Source of the DNA: UBA7430 sp002478765
GTDB taxonomy: Bacteria; Bacteroidota; Bacteroidia; Flavobacteriales; UBA7430
Length of the DNA: 64,000 nt
Direction: 5' to 3'
Assembly: GCA_943789355.1 (NCBI GenBank)
Contig: CALSTU010000003.1
Span: 62,001 to 126,000, forward strand
Below the pieces are notes generated by a model, which searched no databases, had not been told where the DNA came from, and was given only the letters and a program-made list of their open reading frames with translations. Shown piece after piece: positions 55,251 through 64,000 of the stretch. Each line of letters starts with the position of its first letter. Within the stretch, counting starts at the first letter, position 1. The position numbers were made by a program, and so were the translations under genes.

Positions 55251-55733
55251 ATGTGGGTGAATTTTGAGGATTTGTCGTCAACAAGTAGGGTTTGGGTTTT
55301 TCAATCCAATCAGTCTTTGACAAAAGACATGCAGGCAGCTATTGATCTTGAGTTACACCAATTCATTGATAAATGGTCAACCCACGGGTCGCCGATGCAT
55401 GCTTCTCATCTATTGTTGCACGACTGTTTTGTCGTTATAGCAGCTGATGAACAAAAGCAAATGGCTTCGGGTTGTTCCATAGACTCTTTTACGGGGTTGT
55501 TTAAAGCCTTTGGAACAAAATATGCGGTATCTTTTTTCGATCGGTTTTCAATAGCCTACAAGCAAGGTGAGCAAGTTCTTGTTTGCCCTACAAACGAATT
55601 CAAGTCTAAGATAAAACTTGGTGAAATTCATGGAACAACAATCGTATATAACAATCTGATTACATCAAAATCAGACTTGTTAGATGCCTGGGAGTTGCCT
55701 TTGGAACGGTCCTGGCAGAAAAGGTATCTGTAG
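55251..55733 (+). CDS. Bacteroidota-conserved protein, often mislabelled ABC transporter ATPase
   Basis: 160 residues. It begins MWVNFEDLSSTSRVWVFQSN and has the well-conserved HLLLHDCFVVIAAD and SGCSIDSFTG segments. I recall homologues being named ABC transporter ATPase in databases, but no Walker A or B motif can be seen. It lies 1 nt after the CCG-domain gene, so it belongs to that unit. Function unknown; the name should not be taken literally. Confidence 0.78.
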   Translation: MWVNFEDLSSTSRVWVFQSNQSLTKDMQAAIDLELHQFIDKWSTHGSPMHASHLLLHDCFVVIAADEQKQMASGCSIDSFTGLFKAFGTKYAVSFFDRFSIAYKQGEQVLVCPTNEFKSKIKLGEIHGTTIVYNNLITSKSDLLDAWELPLERSWQKRYL

Positions 55734-55753
55734 CGATGAAGTTTGTGGCTGCC

Positions 55754-57607
55754 TTAGAGTCCAAGATAATCCTGAAAAGCTGTTTGGAAATACAATTCAG
55801 CTTCTTTTTTCATCTGTTTTCCAGCAATAGAGTCTTTGTAATGGTGTTCGAAAATGGTTTGATAATCTTCAGAAAAAGCATAATAACCATCTCGATTCAT
55901 CAAGCCATATCCTCTATGGAATGCATAGGGAATGGCAGGTTTTACAGACGTATTTAGCAAGTCTCTACTCCATAAGAATTCTGAATGACTTACGTTCAAT
56001 TGGTTGAGCAGTGTGGCAGATAGGTCTACATGAGATCCCATTTGATGATGTGTGCTACCGATGTAATCTTCTTTGAGCACTTCTCCATACCACAACATGG
56101 GAATTTGAAATCGTTCTTTTTGAGCAACTCTCCATTCTCTAGGAGATCTATGACTGTGGTCGGCAACAAGAACAAATAAGGTGTTTTTATACCAATTTTC
56201 CGACTTTACTTGTTCCATGAATTCTCCCAAACAACGATCGGAATATGCTACAGAATTCACGTATTTGTCAGACTTACTGTTGAATGATAGTTTGTGCTCG
56301 CCCGGAAAGTCATAAGGGCTGTGTGAACTCACCGTAAATAGTGCGCTCATGAATGGTTCGGGGAGTTCCGATAATTCTTCTTTAAATTGAGTGAACATGT
56401 ATTCGTCATGAACCCCCAATCGACCTGCAGGCAAGCTATTGTAATCGTTATGGTCTTTAACGATGTCAAAATTTTGAGACAATAGGTACCCTTTTATATT
56501 TCCGAAAGTAAGTTGCCCACCGTAAAAAAAAGAGGAATGATAATTTCCAAGAGCTTTTCTGATGCTGGGTAATTTTCTGGATTTATCAATTTGATTGATA
56601 ATAGCGACGTAAGGAAATACCGGGAACGAAGAAAAAATAGATGAGATTCCTTGGTCGGAAGTCCAGCCATTTGTGAAAAAGTTGGTGAACAACAGCCCAT
56701 CTTTTTCCAAGTTTTTAAAGTGAGGGGTTATTCCCTCAAGTCCTTTCAGAGTTTCAATATTGTCTGCCGACCACCCTTCCAGAACGATAAAAACAATGTT
56801 GGGTTGGTCGGTATTCAAAACGCTAGTTGTAGAGTCGTTTTTATGCTCGGAGAATTCAGAGAAGAAGTTTTCGGATTCAACATCCGTATGTTTTTGGTAG
56901 GGATTGCCTTTAAAGTCATTTTTACTTTTTAAAATACTTTGAATGATATTCCAGTTCGGATTTACTGCTAGATCATTAAGTATGATGTGTTTGGAGAAAT
57001 AAGCATCACTGGTGTTCAGTGGCACATCACCCCAACCTCCCCGGATAACCAATAATAAAAGACCCAAGACTATGGGCAATTTGATTGTATTGAATAGAAT
57101 GCCAGTCTTAGAGTTTTCAAAGTGTTGATGCACACATTTTTTATAGATGACCATAAATAATGTTCCAAGGATAAGTGCAATGGCGAGGGTTATATAATTG
57201 CTAAAACTCGCTGTTAAAAAAACTTCTGAAGGATTTTTTAAGTGGCTAATAGCGGTGTAATTTAATTTTGTACTCCATTCGTCATAAAGCGAGATTTCAC
57301 TTCCTATGATCATGGATGTGATGAGAATGAAAAAGTAATTGAGTGCGAGTATGACATTACTTACAATACGACTTACAGTCTTGTGATTGCATGTAGAATG
57401 GACGAATAGCAAGAGTACAAATATTGCAGACAGGTAAGCGATGAAAGACAGGTCTAGGGGAAGAGCGTTAGGTAAAACCTTTAATATTTCTTTACCGGCA
57501 ATAGAAGAGAGTTCCGACTGATAATAGATGGCAAAAAAAAGTCTATTGACAAGAAAAAAACACAACCAAAAAAGAAGAAGTTTAGAAAAGTAACGAACGT
57601 GATTCAT
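55754..57607 (-). CDS. LtaS-like membrane sulfatase-fold phospho-transferase (second paralogue)
   Basis: 617 residues. Five or so membrane spans (about 8-200), then the sulfatase-fold domain: NIVFIVLEGWSADNI, the nucleophile region GWTSDQGISSIFSSFP, and LVADHSHRSP with HHQMGSHVD near the metal site. It has the same architecture as the protein at 28813 but is clearly divergent. It probably transfers a phospho-alcohol group onto an envelope glycan or lipid. It lacks a lipid kinase neighbour. Confidence 0.88.
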   Translation of the reverse strand: MNHVRYFSKLLLFWLCFFLVNRLFFAIYYQSELSSIAGKEILKVLPNALPLDLSFIAYLSAIFVLLLFVHSTCNHKTVSRIVSNVILALNYFFILITSMIIGSEISLYDEWSTKLNYTAISHLKNPSEVFLTASFSNYITLAIALILGTLFMVIYKKCVHQHFENSKTGILFNTIKLPIVLGLLLLVIRGGWGDVPLNTSDAYFSKHIILNDLAVNPNWNIIQSILKSKNDFKGNPYQKHTDVESENFFSEFSEHKNDSTTSVLNTDQPNIVFIVLEGWSADNIETLKGLEGITPHFKNLEKDGLLFTNFFTNGWTSDQGISSIFSSFPVFPYVAIINQIDKSRKLPSIRKALGNYHSSFFYGGQLTFGNIKGYLLSQNFDIVKDHNDYNSLPAGRLGVHDEYMFTQFKEELSELPEPFMSALFTVSSHSPYDFPGEHKLSFNSKSDKYVNSVAYSDRCLGEFMEQVKSENWYKNTLFVLVADHSHRSPREWRVAQKERFQIPMLWYGEVLKEDYIGSTHHQMGSHVDLSATLLNQLNVSHSEFLWSRDLLNTSVKPAIPYAFHRGYGLMNRDGYYAFSEDYQTIFEHHYKDSIAGKQMKKEAELYFQTAFQDYLGL

Positions 57608-57643
57608 AATTTGAACGATGTTATGGTCGGAATATTTTAGGTA

Positions 57644-57673
57644 AAAAAAAAGGTTGTCTGTTTAAGACAACCT
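57644..57673 (-). terminator. Terminator of the outer-membrane protein gene
   Basis: AGGTTGTCT (57651-57659) pairs with AGACAACCT (57665-57673), loop GTTTA. On the minus strand a T-run follows. T-rich sequence on the other side might allow plus-strand use too. Confidence 0.85.
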
Positions 57674-57699
57674 TTTTTGTATGTGTTTGAAAAATCTTC

Positions 57700-58314
57700 T
57701 TAGAAGAATAAGCTAAAGCTTACCCCTAAGTCAAATTTTGTTCCTTTAACATCGTGAGAGTTAACAGCAGAGCTTGCATTGTCAAACCCTTTCACTTCTC
57801 CATTAGAGAAAACTAAATTCACAAAAGGCTCGATAGCAAAATGTTCTCTCCAAACGATCGTGTAACCCATACCTAGGTTAATGTCCATAGAGCTTGTAGA
57901 CTCTTCTACAACTTTATCTACATTTGGAAGAGTTACAGGGTTACCTTGAGCGTCCGTAGCTTCTTGAGCAACACTTTTAAGAGCTTCGCTGCTTTTGCTT
58001 ACGCTGCTAAGGCCTACTTCAGTAAATAAGTTGTTAGACACGTAGTAACGAGCGAAAACACCAATACTAGACTCACTGCTGCTTAATTCATAAGCTGTTT
58101 TGTCTTCGTTGTTGTTTGAGAAGTTGATCATTGCACCGACAGCGACACCATCTTGTACAAAGTATCCTACTTTAGGTGTGATTTCAAGGTCCATCCAACC
58201 AGTTTCAGTCAATGAACTACCTGCACCTAACAATACAGTTCCTTTACGTGTTTGTGCATCAGAAGTTAGTGCAAAAGCTAAAACTGCTGCTAATGAAAGA
58301 ATAATCTTTTTCAT
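57700..58314 (-). CDS. Outer-membrane beta-barrel protein
   Basis: 204 residues. Signal peptide (LSLAAVLAFALTSDA), followed by beta strands with Gly/aromatic alternation and a terminal strand ending FDLGVSFSLFF, the usual outer-membrane signature. It resembles the small OmpA-like or PorT-like barrels of Bacteroidota, with no plug or peptidoglycan domain. It has its own terminator. The 163-bp gap to ostA holds nothing recognisable. Function unknown. Confidence 0.8.
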   Translation of the reverse strand: MKKIILSLAAVLAFALTSDAQTRKGTVLLGAGSSLTETGWMDLEITPKVGYFVQDGVAVGAMINFSNNNEDKTAYELSSSESSIGVFARYYVSNNLFTEVGLSSVSKSSEALKSVAQEATDAQGNPVTLPNVDKVVEESTSSMDINLGMGYTIVWREHFAIEPFVNLVFSNGEVKGFDNASSAVNSHDVKGTKFDLGVSFSLFF

Positions 58315-58477
58315 ACCTGTTGTAATTAGTTTCTTTGTTATTTTTTAAATGTATTCAGTTTCTTTGAAAGGGTGAATTTACTAAAAATTCAATTACTTCA
58401 AAGCTTTTGACCATTATTCTTGTCCCAGACATCTAATTTGAACCAACAAAATATGCCCTTAAAAAAGTGTTGAAGTG

Positions 58478-59914
58478 TTAAAAAGTACGATTGCCACCAA
58501 TAATGGTTTTGATTTTATTTTGATCTCCGTTTGATTCAATCCACTTGAATTTTTTTAGCAGCAAGTCAGAAGTATCTAATTGGTCAATAGGAAGTAACAC
58601 TGCTTTCGGTTTTTTGTAAAATTTGATTTGCTCGATGGAGCGTTCCTTGATAAGGATGTTCATGTTACTGCAAATGATTTTATTGATACTTTTAGGTTTT
58701 TTGTTTTCTTCATCGGTAATGAAGTAAATACTTTCACCATTTCCATTCACTGCAATATTTGTCAGTTCATTATCTAAAAAATAAGCCTTCATGTGTTCTC
58801 CACCTATTTGATTGAAGGTAGGTGTACTGTCTACTTTTGAAGCTATGAATGCGTTTTGGTCAAACAATGCCCATTGTAAAACATTATCGAGCAGCTGCAT
58901 GCTTAGTGTGTCTGCAGTGAGTTGAAAGTCGTTGACCCATACAACAGGTTTTTTATGCATGTAAATATGCTCTTCTCCAGAGTTAAAGCTCATGGAGTCA
59001 CAAGAACCAAGGATCTCAGAAGTTTTGAAGGTTACTTTTGGGTATGCTTTAACGTGATGTTGATTGATGAGTTTTTCCTGAACCAGGGTATCAGCCGTCA
59101 AGTACAGCGTATCTCCGCTGAGAGGGATGCTGAGTAGTGGTGTCCCATATGAAACCGATCGATTCATTTTTTGGGTTAGCGATGTTGTATCTGCACGCAA
59201 GACATAGAAGTTTTCTAAGTCAGTGATTTTGATCTGACCATTCAGGAATGCTTCACCTTTCTTTTGGTCGAGCCAGCCTTGTTTGGCTTGAACGTGATAC
59301 TCACCGTTTTGTATGATGCCGTTTGAGTTAAAGACTGCGTATTCTTTGTTTAGCCAGTAGTAAACCGTATCTGCATAAAGTTTGTTTTTCAAGTTTTCAA
59401 TGACTACCTGTCCGTAAAAGTCAAACTTTTCATCGATGGCGTAATAGATTCCTGCATTGCTTTCTAGAGATTTTTCTTTCTCTGTAATCAGTGCTTTATT
59501 TTCGTAGATCCCTTTTTGGGTTTCAAATTGGTATTCAAGTTGATTCGTTGTCAGTTGCATTTGATTGTGCTGAAATTGAACATTGTTTTGTATTTCTGCA
59601 ACCTGTTCATTTCCTTGATAGCTCAAATACTCACCGTACAAGTTCAAACGATCTCCTTCCCAAATATGAATGTTACTGAATGCTTCTATTCTGTTGTCAT
59701 TGGAATAGAAATAGGCACTGTCGCATGTAAGAAAACGGTTTTCATGTTTTGCTTTCACTTGCCCAATGAGAACTTGACGTTCAGCACTTATTTTTTTGTT
59801 GAAATATATTTCATCGGCATTGACGATTTCAATTTGCGTTTGAGATTTCAATACATTACCCGTGAGTGAAAGTATTAGCAACAAGAATATTGTATGAGTG
59901 AAATGTCGATTCAT
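58478..59914 (-). CDS. OstA-like LPS transport protein (LptA-related)
   Basis: 478 residues. Signal peptide (FLLLILSLTGNVLKSQ), then repeated beta-jellyroll OstA units (ADEIYFNKKISAERQVLIGQV; CDSAYFYSNDNRIEAFSNIHI, given in part). It lacks the C-terminal barrel of LptD, so it is probably the periplasmic bridge that carries LPS from the inner membrane. The ATG directly abuts the T-run of the purA terminator, so there is no room for a normal ribosome binding site outside the hairpin. Confidence 0.82.
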   Translation of the reverse strand: MNRHFTHTIFLLLILSLTGNVLKSQTQIEIVNADEIYFNKKISAERQVLIGQVKAKHENRFLTCDSAYFYSNDNRIEAFSNIHIWEGDRLNLYGEYLSYQGNEQVAEIQNNVQFQHNQMQLTTNQLEYQFETQKGIYENKALITEKEKSLESNAGIYYAIDEKFDFYGQVVIENLKNKLYADTVYYWLNKEYAVFNSNGIIQNGEYHVQAKQGWLDQKKGEAFLNGQIKITDLENFYVLRADTTSLTQKMNRSVSYGTPLLSIPLSGDTLYLTADTLVQEKLINQHHVKAYPKVTFKTSEILGSCDSMSFNSGEEHIYMHKKPVVWVNDFQLTADTLSMQLLDNVLQWALFDQNAFIASKVDSTPTFNQIGGEHMKAYFLDNELTNIAVNGNGESIYFITDEENKKPKSINKIICSNMNILIKERSIEQIKFYKKPKAVLLPIDQLDTSDLLLKKFKWIESNGDQNKIKTIIGGNRTF

Positions 59915-59938
59915 AAAAAAGTCCCGAGTGTCGGGACT
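59915..59938 (-). terminator. Terminator of purA, abutting the ostA start codon
   Basis: AGTCCCGA (59920-59927) and TCGGGACT (59931-59938) form a perfect 8-bp stem with loop GTG. On the minus strand six T (59920-59915) follow and are immediately followed by the ostA ATG (59914-59912). Confidence 0.85.
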
Positions 59939-59944
59939 GTTTTT

Positions 59945-61216
59945 TTAAAAGTTGTTAAGTATGGTTTGTGTTCGATCCGGCCCAACAGAAACGATAACAA
60001 TAGGTGTTTCTAGTTCTTTTTCAAGATACTCTACGTAGTCTGTAAGTTCTTTGGGTAAGTCAGACATAGAGGTTTTACTTGTTAAGTCTTCTTTCCAACA
60101 AGGAAATTCTTTGTAAATCGGTTCAATTTTGTCACCTTCAATGTTGTATGGAAGGTAGTCAATGATTTCTCCGTTGTACTTGTAATGTGTACAAACCTTA
60201 ATGGTAGGGAATTCACTTAATACGTCTGCTTTCATCATCATCAGTTTGGTAACACCGTTGATGTTGATGGCGTATTTTAAAGCTGGAAGGTCAACCCAGC
60301 CACATCTTCTAGCTCGACCAGTGGTTGCTCCAAATTCGTTTCCAGCTTTTTGTATTGCAGCTCCGGTATCATCAAATAGTTCTGTAGGAAAAGGACCACT
60401 ACCAACTCGCGTTAAGTAAGCTTTGAATATTCCAAAAACGTCTCCTATTTTGTTTGGGGCGATTCCCAGACCGGTACATGCTCCTGCAGTAACCGTATTT
60501 GAGGAAGTTACAAACGGGTAAGTTCCAAAGTCAATGTCCAGTAGAGATCCTTGAGCTCCTTCTGCCAGAACCTTTTTCCCTTCTTTTTGTGCATGAACCA
60601 AGTAGTGTTCACTATCGATAAATTCGATTTGCTTCAATCTTTCGATGGCCTCAAACCAATCCTTCTCCATGGATTCCAAGTCGTATTCGAAATCGTAGTG
60701 ATTTAAAATTTGGAGATGTTTGGCAACGAGTTTATCATAACGCTCTTTAAAATCAGACAATTCAATATCGCCAATTCGAAGACCGTTACGACCGGTTTTG
60801 TCCATGTATGTTGGTCCGATACCTTTCAGAGTGGATCCAATTTTATCTTTTCCTTTTGCTTGTTCAGAAGCTGCGTCAAGCAATTTATGACTGGGTAAGA
60901 TTAAATGCGCTTTTCGTGAAATTAAAAGCTTGCCATTTACATTGACATTAAGGTTTTCCAGACCCTCTAATTCTTTTTTGAAAATTACGGGATCGATTAC
61001 GACACCATTTCCGATAACGTTTAGTGCCGTGGGATGAAATATTCCGGAAGGAATGGTGTGTAAAACGTGTTTGATTCCATCAAATTCAAGTGTGTGTCCG
61101 GCATTCGGACCACCCTGAAATCTGGCTATAATGTCGTAATCAGATGTTAGAACATCTACTATTTTTCCTTTTCCTTCGTCTCCCCATTGAAGACCTAAGA
61201 GAACATCAACTGCCAT
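59945..61216 (-). CDS. purA: Adenylosuccinate synthase
   Basis: 423 residues. P-loop-like GLQWGDEGKGKIVDVL at the N-terminus, IGNGVVIDP, GIGPTYMDKTGRNGLR, and C-terminal SVGPDRTQTI are all conserved. It joins IMP and aspartate, using GTP, in the first committed step to AMP. The gene is downstream of fur and relA/spoT on the same strand, a common Bacteroidota order. Confidence 0.97.
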   Translation of the reverse strand: MAVDVLLGLQWGDEGKGKIVDVLTSDYDIIARFQGGPNAGHTLEFDGIKHVLHTIPSGIFHPTALNVIGNGVVIDPVIFKKELEGLENLNVNVNGKLLISRKAHLILPSHKLLDAASEQAKGKDKIGSTLKGIGPTYMDKTGRNGLRIGDIELSDFKERYDKLVAKHLQILNHYDFEYDLESMEKDWFEAIERLKQIEFIDSEHYLVHAQKEGKKVLAEGAQGSLLDIDFGTYPFVTSSNTVTAGACTGLGIAPNKIGDVFGIFKAYLTRVGSGPFPTELFDDTGAAIQKAGNEFGATTGRARRCGWVDLPALKYAININGVTKLMMMKADVLSEFPTIKVCTHYKYNGEIIDYLPYNIEGDKIEPIYKEFPCWKEDLTSKTSMSDLPKELTDYVEYLEKELETPIVIVSVGPDRTQTILNNF

Positions 61217-61240
61217 CTTGTTTGTGCTTAGAGTTGTGAT

Positions 61241-61702
61241 TTATTTGGAGGTGCTATTTTCACAGGCATCCTTTTTACAGATACCGTACATGTTTAAAGA
61301 GTGATGCATGATTTTGAATCCCAGATTGTCTTCTACGGCATTAATTATGTTTTGAACTCTTGGATCACAGAATTCAAATACTTTTTTGCAGTCTGTACAG
61401 ATCAGGTGGTCGTGCTGTTTGTTCGTAAAGCTTTTTTCGTATTGAGCTTGGTTTTTCCCAAATTGGTGTTTTCGAACCAAATTACAATCCAAGAGCAGTT
61501 CAATTGTGTTATATAAAGTAGCACGACTCACTCTGTAATTATGATTTTTCATTTTGATGTAAAGTGTTTCTACGTCAAAATGATCTTGGTAATCATAAAT
61601 TTCTTTGAGTATAACAAAACGTTCGGGAGTTTTTCTTTGCCCGTTTTGTTCTAGGTAGGTCGTAAATACCTGTTTTACTTGCTCTTGTATTTTCTTACTC
61701 AT
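61241..61702 (-). CDS. Fur-family transcriptional regulator
   Basis: 153 residues, normal length. N-terminal winged helix (RKTPERFVILKEIYDYQDHF; RVSRATLYNTIELLL), then the metal-binding part HDHLICTDCKKVFEFCD with CxxC, and a second pair CKKDACE near the C-terminus. Fur, Zur and PerR cannot be told apart by reading alone. The merC-folE palindrome at 35024 is of the kind this family binds. The gene lies 24 nt upstream of purA. Confidence 0.92.
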   Translation of the reverse strand: MSKKIQEQVKQVFTTYLEQNGQRKTPERFVILKEIYDYQDHFDVETLYIKMKNHNYRVSRATLYNTIELLLDCNLVRKHQFGKNQAQYEKSFTNKQHDHLICTDCKKVFEFCDPRVQNIINAVEDNLGFKIMHHSLNMYGICKKDACENSTSK

Positions 61703-61765
61703 GTATCCTGATAGGATTCAAAACAGCCGTAAAACTAAGCATTAATTTCGAATTCATATTAACAA

Positions 61766-63973
61766 TTAACTACTTTTAAATTTTCGACTCACGGAAGTGA
61801 TTCCTTTTACTTTTTTGATGTTTTCAATGATGGCTGCTAAATTCTTTTTATCATTGATCAGGATCGTAATCATTCCATCAAAAATCCCATCAGAACTACT
61901 GATATTCATTGACTGAATGTTTACTTTTAAGTTGTTGGAAAGAATTTGAGTAACATCATTGATAAATCCCATGCTATCTATGCCTTTGATGTGAATCATT
62001 GCGATTGATTTTCTATGGCTGCTGTCAATCCATTTCGTTTCGAGAATTCGATAAGCAAAGTTTGATTGCAGCCGGATTGCATTTGGGCAATCTTGTCGGT
62101 GAATTTTTATACCATCTTTGATGGTTGTAAATCCAAAAACTTCATCTCCAGGTATCGGGCTACAGCATTTTGAGTAAGTGTAATTTAACTTTTCATCATT
62201 GGCACCAAAGACTAAAGTGTCAAGCTTTAATTCTTCATCTATTGGAATGATTTTATCGATCTTTTTTGAAAGTTTATTTTTGATGTATTGATACCAATTG
62301 TTCCGATTTCTTGCAAAATCTTTAATCAATAGGTTGTTTAACACCCCCGTACCTACGTCATAAAAAAGGTCTAAACTTGTTTTGTACTTAAAGTAACTCA
62401 TCAACTTGTTGATGGTTTCCTCATCAAAAGGGAGTTTGATGTGTTTTAATTTCCTGCGAAGAATTTCTTTCCCCTCCTCAGCAATTTGTTTTTTCTCATC
62501 TTTCAGAGAGCTTTTAATTTTGTTTTTTGCCCGTGCGGTTACGACTATGTTTAGCCAAGATTTTTTAGGTTTTTGTTTTTGAGAACTGATGACCTCTACT
62601 TGATCACCACTCTTTAGTTTGTGGCTTAAAGGCACAATTTTACCGTTAACCTTGCAGCCGAGGCAGGTGGCCCCCAGTTGTGTGTGGATGTCAAAAGCAA
62701 AATCCAACACAGATGCACCTTTTGGTAGTGTGATTAAATCTCCGTTGGGTGTGAAGACAAAAATTTCTTTTGAAAATAAATTGAGTTTGAATTCTTCCAG
62801 AAAGTCAACAGCATTGGATTCTGGGTTTTTCAGCATGTCTCTTATTTGATTGATCCAATCTTCTAGGTTACCCTCTTTGTAATTCCCTTTTTGTTTGTAT
62901 TTCCAGTGAGCAGCATATCCTTTCTCAGCTATTTCATCCATACGATCGGTTCGTATTTGTACTTCAACCCATTTGCCATTCGGGCCCATTACTGTTGTGT
63001 GTAAGGATTCATATCCGTTTGCTTTGGGGGTGGAAATCCAGTCACGCAGTCGATCTGGGTTAGGGCGGTAGTGGTCGGTAATTAAGGAGTAGGTTTTCCA
63101 GCAATCCGATTTCTCATTACTTAGCTCGGAATCGATGATGATTCGAATGGCAAATTTATCATAGACCTCATCAAAAGTGACGCCTTGGTTTTTCATTTTT
63201 TTCCTGATGGAAAAAATGGATTTAGGCCTCCCCTTGATCGAGAAAAGTAATTGGTGCCCTTTCAGGGATTCCTTTAGAGGTTTCGTAAATTTTTGAATGT
63301 ATTTAATTCGTGCATTTTTGGTAGCATTCAATTGTTGAATGATTTCATTGTACACATCGGGTTCGGTGTATTTTAGACCCAAGTCTTCGAGTTCTGTTTT
63401 TACAGTATAAAGCCCAAGACGATGCGCTAAGGGTGCGTATATGTAAAGGGTCTCAGAACTGATTTTTTGTTGTTTTTGCCTCGGCATTGCATCCAATGTT
63501 TGCATGTTATGAAGGCGGTCTGCAAGTTTAATCAAGATGACGCGTACATCATCAGATATTGTAAGTAACATCTTTCTGAAGTTTTCAGCTTGAGCTGATA
63601 TGTCTTTTTCAGAAAAAACAGAAATCTTTGTGAGTCCATCAATAATTTGCCGAATCTTGGGATTGAAAATACGCTCCATATCCGCAAGTGTGTAATGTGT
63701 GTCTTCAACGACATCGTGGAGTAGCGCACAGGCAATGGAGGTTGCTCCTAGGCCAATGTCTTTAGCAACAATTTGTGCGACAGCAATCGGATGAAATATG
63801 TAGGGCTCGCCACTCTTTCTTCGGACATCTTTATGTGCTTCGACGGCAAAATTAAAAGCTTGTCTGATAAGTTTTTTATCTTCTCTAGTGATATCACTGT
63901 TGCAACTTCGCAATAGGGTTTTGTAACGTCGTACAATTTCTTTATTCTCCTTTTCTAAGGCTACTTCATCCAT
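61766..63973 (-). CDS. spoT: Bifunctional (p)ppGpp synthetase/hydrolase
   Basis: 735 residues, full length. HD hydrolase domain (YIFHPIAVAQIVA; ALLHDVVEDTHYT), synthetase domain (GRPKSIFSIRKKM; FAIRIII; GYESLHTTVMGP; VEVQIRTDRMDE), TGS domain (FVFTPNGDLITLPKGASVLD) and C-terminal ACT domain (from about 660). The intact HD motif HDVVED argues for a bifunctional Rel/Spo protein and not a hydrolase-dead RelA. It controls the stringent response. The start is 27 nt inside the right edge, so nothing upstream can be judged. Confidence 0.95.
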   Translation of the reverse strand: MDEVALEKENKEIVRRYKTLLRSCNSDITREDKKLIRQAFNFAVEAHKDVRRKSGEPYIFHPIAVAQIVAKDIGLGATSIACALLHDVVEDTHYTLADMERIFNPKIRQIIDGLTKISVFSEKDISAQAENFRKMLLTISDDVRVILIKLADRLHNMQTLDAMPRQKQQKISSETLYIYAPLAHRLGLYTVKTELEDLGLKYTEPDVYNEIIQQLNATKNARIKYIQKFTKPLKESLKGHQLLFSIKGRPKSIFSIRKKMKNQGVTFDEVYDKFAIRIIIDSELSNEKSDCWKTYSLITDHYRPNPDRLRDWISTPKANGYESLHTTVMGPNGKWVEVQIRTDRMDEIAEKGYAAHWKYKQKGNYKEGNLEDWINQIRDMLKNPESNAVDFLEEFKLNLFSKEIFVFTPNGDLITLPKGASVLDFAFDIHTQLGATCLGCKVNGKIVPLSHKLKSGDQVEVISSQKQKPKKSWLNIVVTARAKNKIKSSLKDEKKQIAEEGKEILRRKLKHIKLPFDEETINKLMSYFKYKTSLDLFYDVGTGVLNNLLIKDFARNRNNWYQYIKNKLSKKIDKIIPIDEELKLDTLVFGANDEKLNYTYSKCCSPIPGDEVFGFTTIKDGIKIHRQDCPNAIRLQSNFAYRILETKWIDSSHRKSIAMIHIKGIDSMGFINDVTQILSNNLKVNIQSMNISSSDGIFDGMITILINDKKNLAAIIENIKKVKGITSVSRKFKSS

Positions 63974-64000
63974 CCTGTTTTCGTACTTTGTATAAACTTA

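Overview
The window is a housekeeping segment of a Bacteroidota chromosome, almost certainly order Flavobacteriales; I cannot place the family. Support comes from the 16S/23S sequence, promoters of the Bacteroidota type (TTTG or TTG about 20 nt before TAnnTTTG), a secreted hydrolase with a type IX secretion C-terminal sorting domain, Bacteroidota-style LptD and OstA proteins, fused alpha/beta E1 dehydrogenases, and low G+C. There are no phage, transposon, plasmid or CRISPR features.

Layout. 1-1.5 kb: end of pdhA and the pyruvate dehydrogenase E2 gene, facing an Lrp/AsnC regulator. 2.05-2.72 kb: two near-identical, separately transcribed small RNA genes. Each folds as a class II tRNA with an unusually long (39-40 nt) variable arm and a GUC anticodon; this is the most unusual element of the window. 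2.75-7.1 kb (minus): secreted hydrolase, fused E1 dehydrogenase, crotonase. 7.4-9.2 kb: PaaE-like reductase and an SDR oxidoreductase. 9.28-14.57 kb: a complete rRNA operon (16S, tRNA-Ile, tRNA-Ala, 23S, 5S) behind three tandem promoters. 14.8-17 kb: a metalloprotease-like lipoprotein gene split by an in-frame amber codon, and a second lipoprotein.

17-25.6 kb (minus): nitrogen assimilation block (gltD, gltB, amtB, PII, TorF-type porin). 26.3-26.9 kb: a decayed ClpP-like lipoprotein gene with a frameshift and an ochre codon. 26.9-30.7 kb (minus): 2OG-Fe(II) oxygenase, then a lipid kinase overlapping an LtaS-like sulfatase-fold transferase. 30.8-40.3 kb: a second fused E1, ftcD, folE with merC under a probable metal-responsive operator, a TPMT-type methyltransferase, a large FAD/Fe-S dehydrogenase, and lpd (E3). 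40.4-46 kb (plus): pabB, tilS, a small membrane protein, dsbD, gmhA. 46-51 kb (minus): unknown ORF, meaB, ddl, lptD. 51-55.7 kb (plus): amidase, MCE protein, two Fe-S oxidoreductase subunits, a Bacteroidota-conserved protein. 55.7-64 kb (minus): second LtaS-like protein, outer-membrane protein, ostA, purA, fur, relA/spoT.

How the genes relate. PDH E1/E2, two fused E1 proteins and a stand-alone E3 make the window rich in 2-oxoacid dehydrogenase parts. Envelope genes (lptD, OstA-like, ddl, amidase, MCE, gmhA, two LtaS-like transferases) recur. The nitrogen block pairs ammonium uptake with GOGAT. The MerC/FolE operator and the Fur homologue may belong to one metal regulon, which is inference. 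All assignments are by reading; no database search was run.
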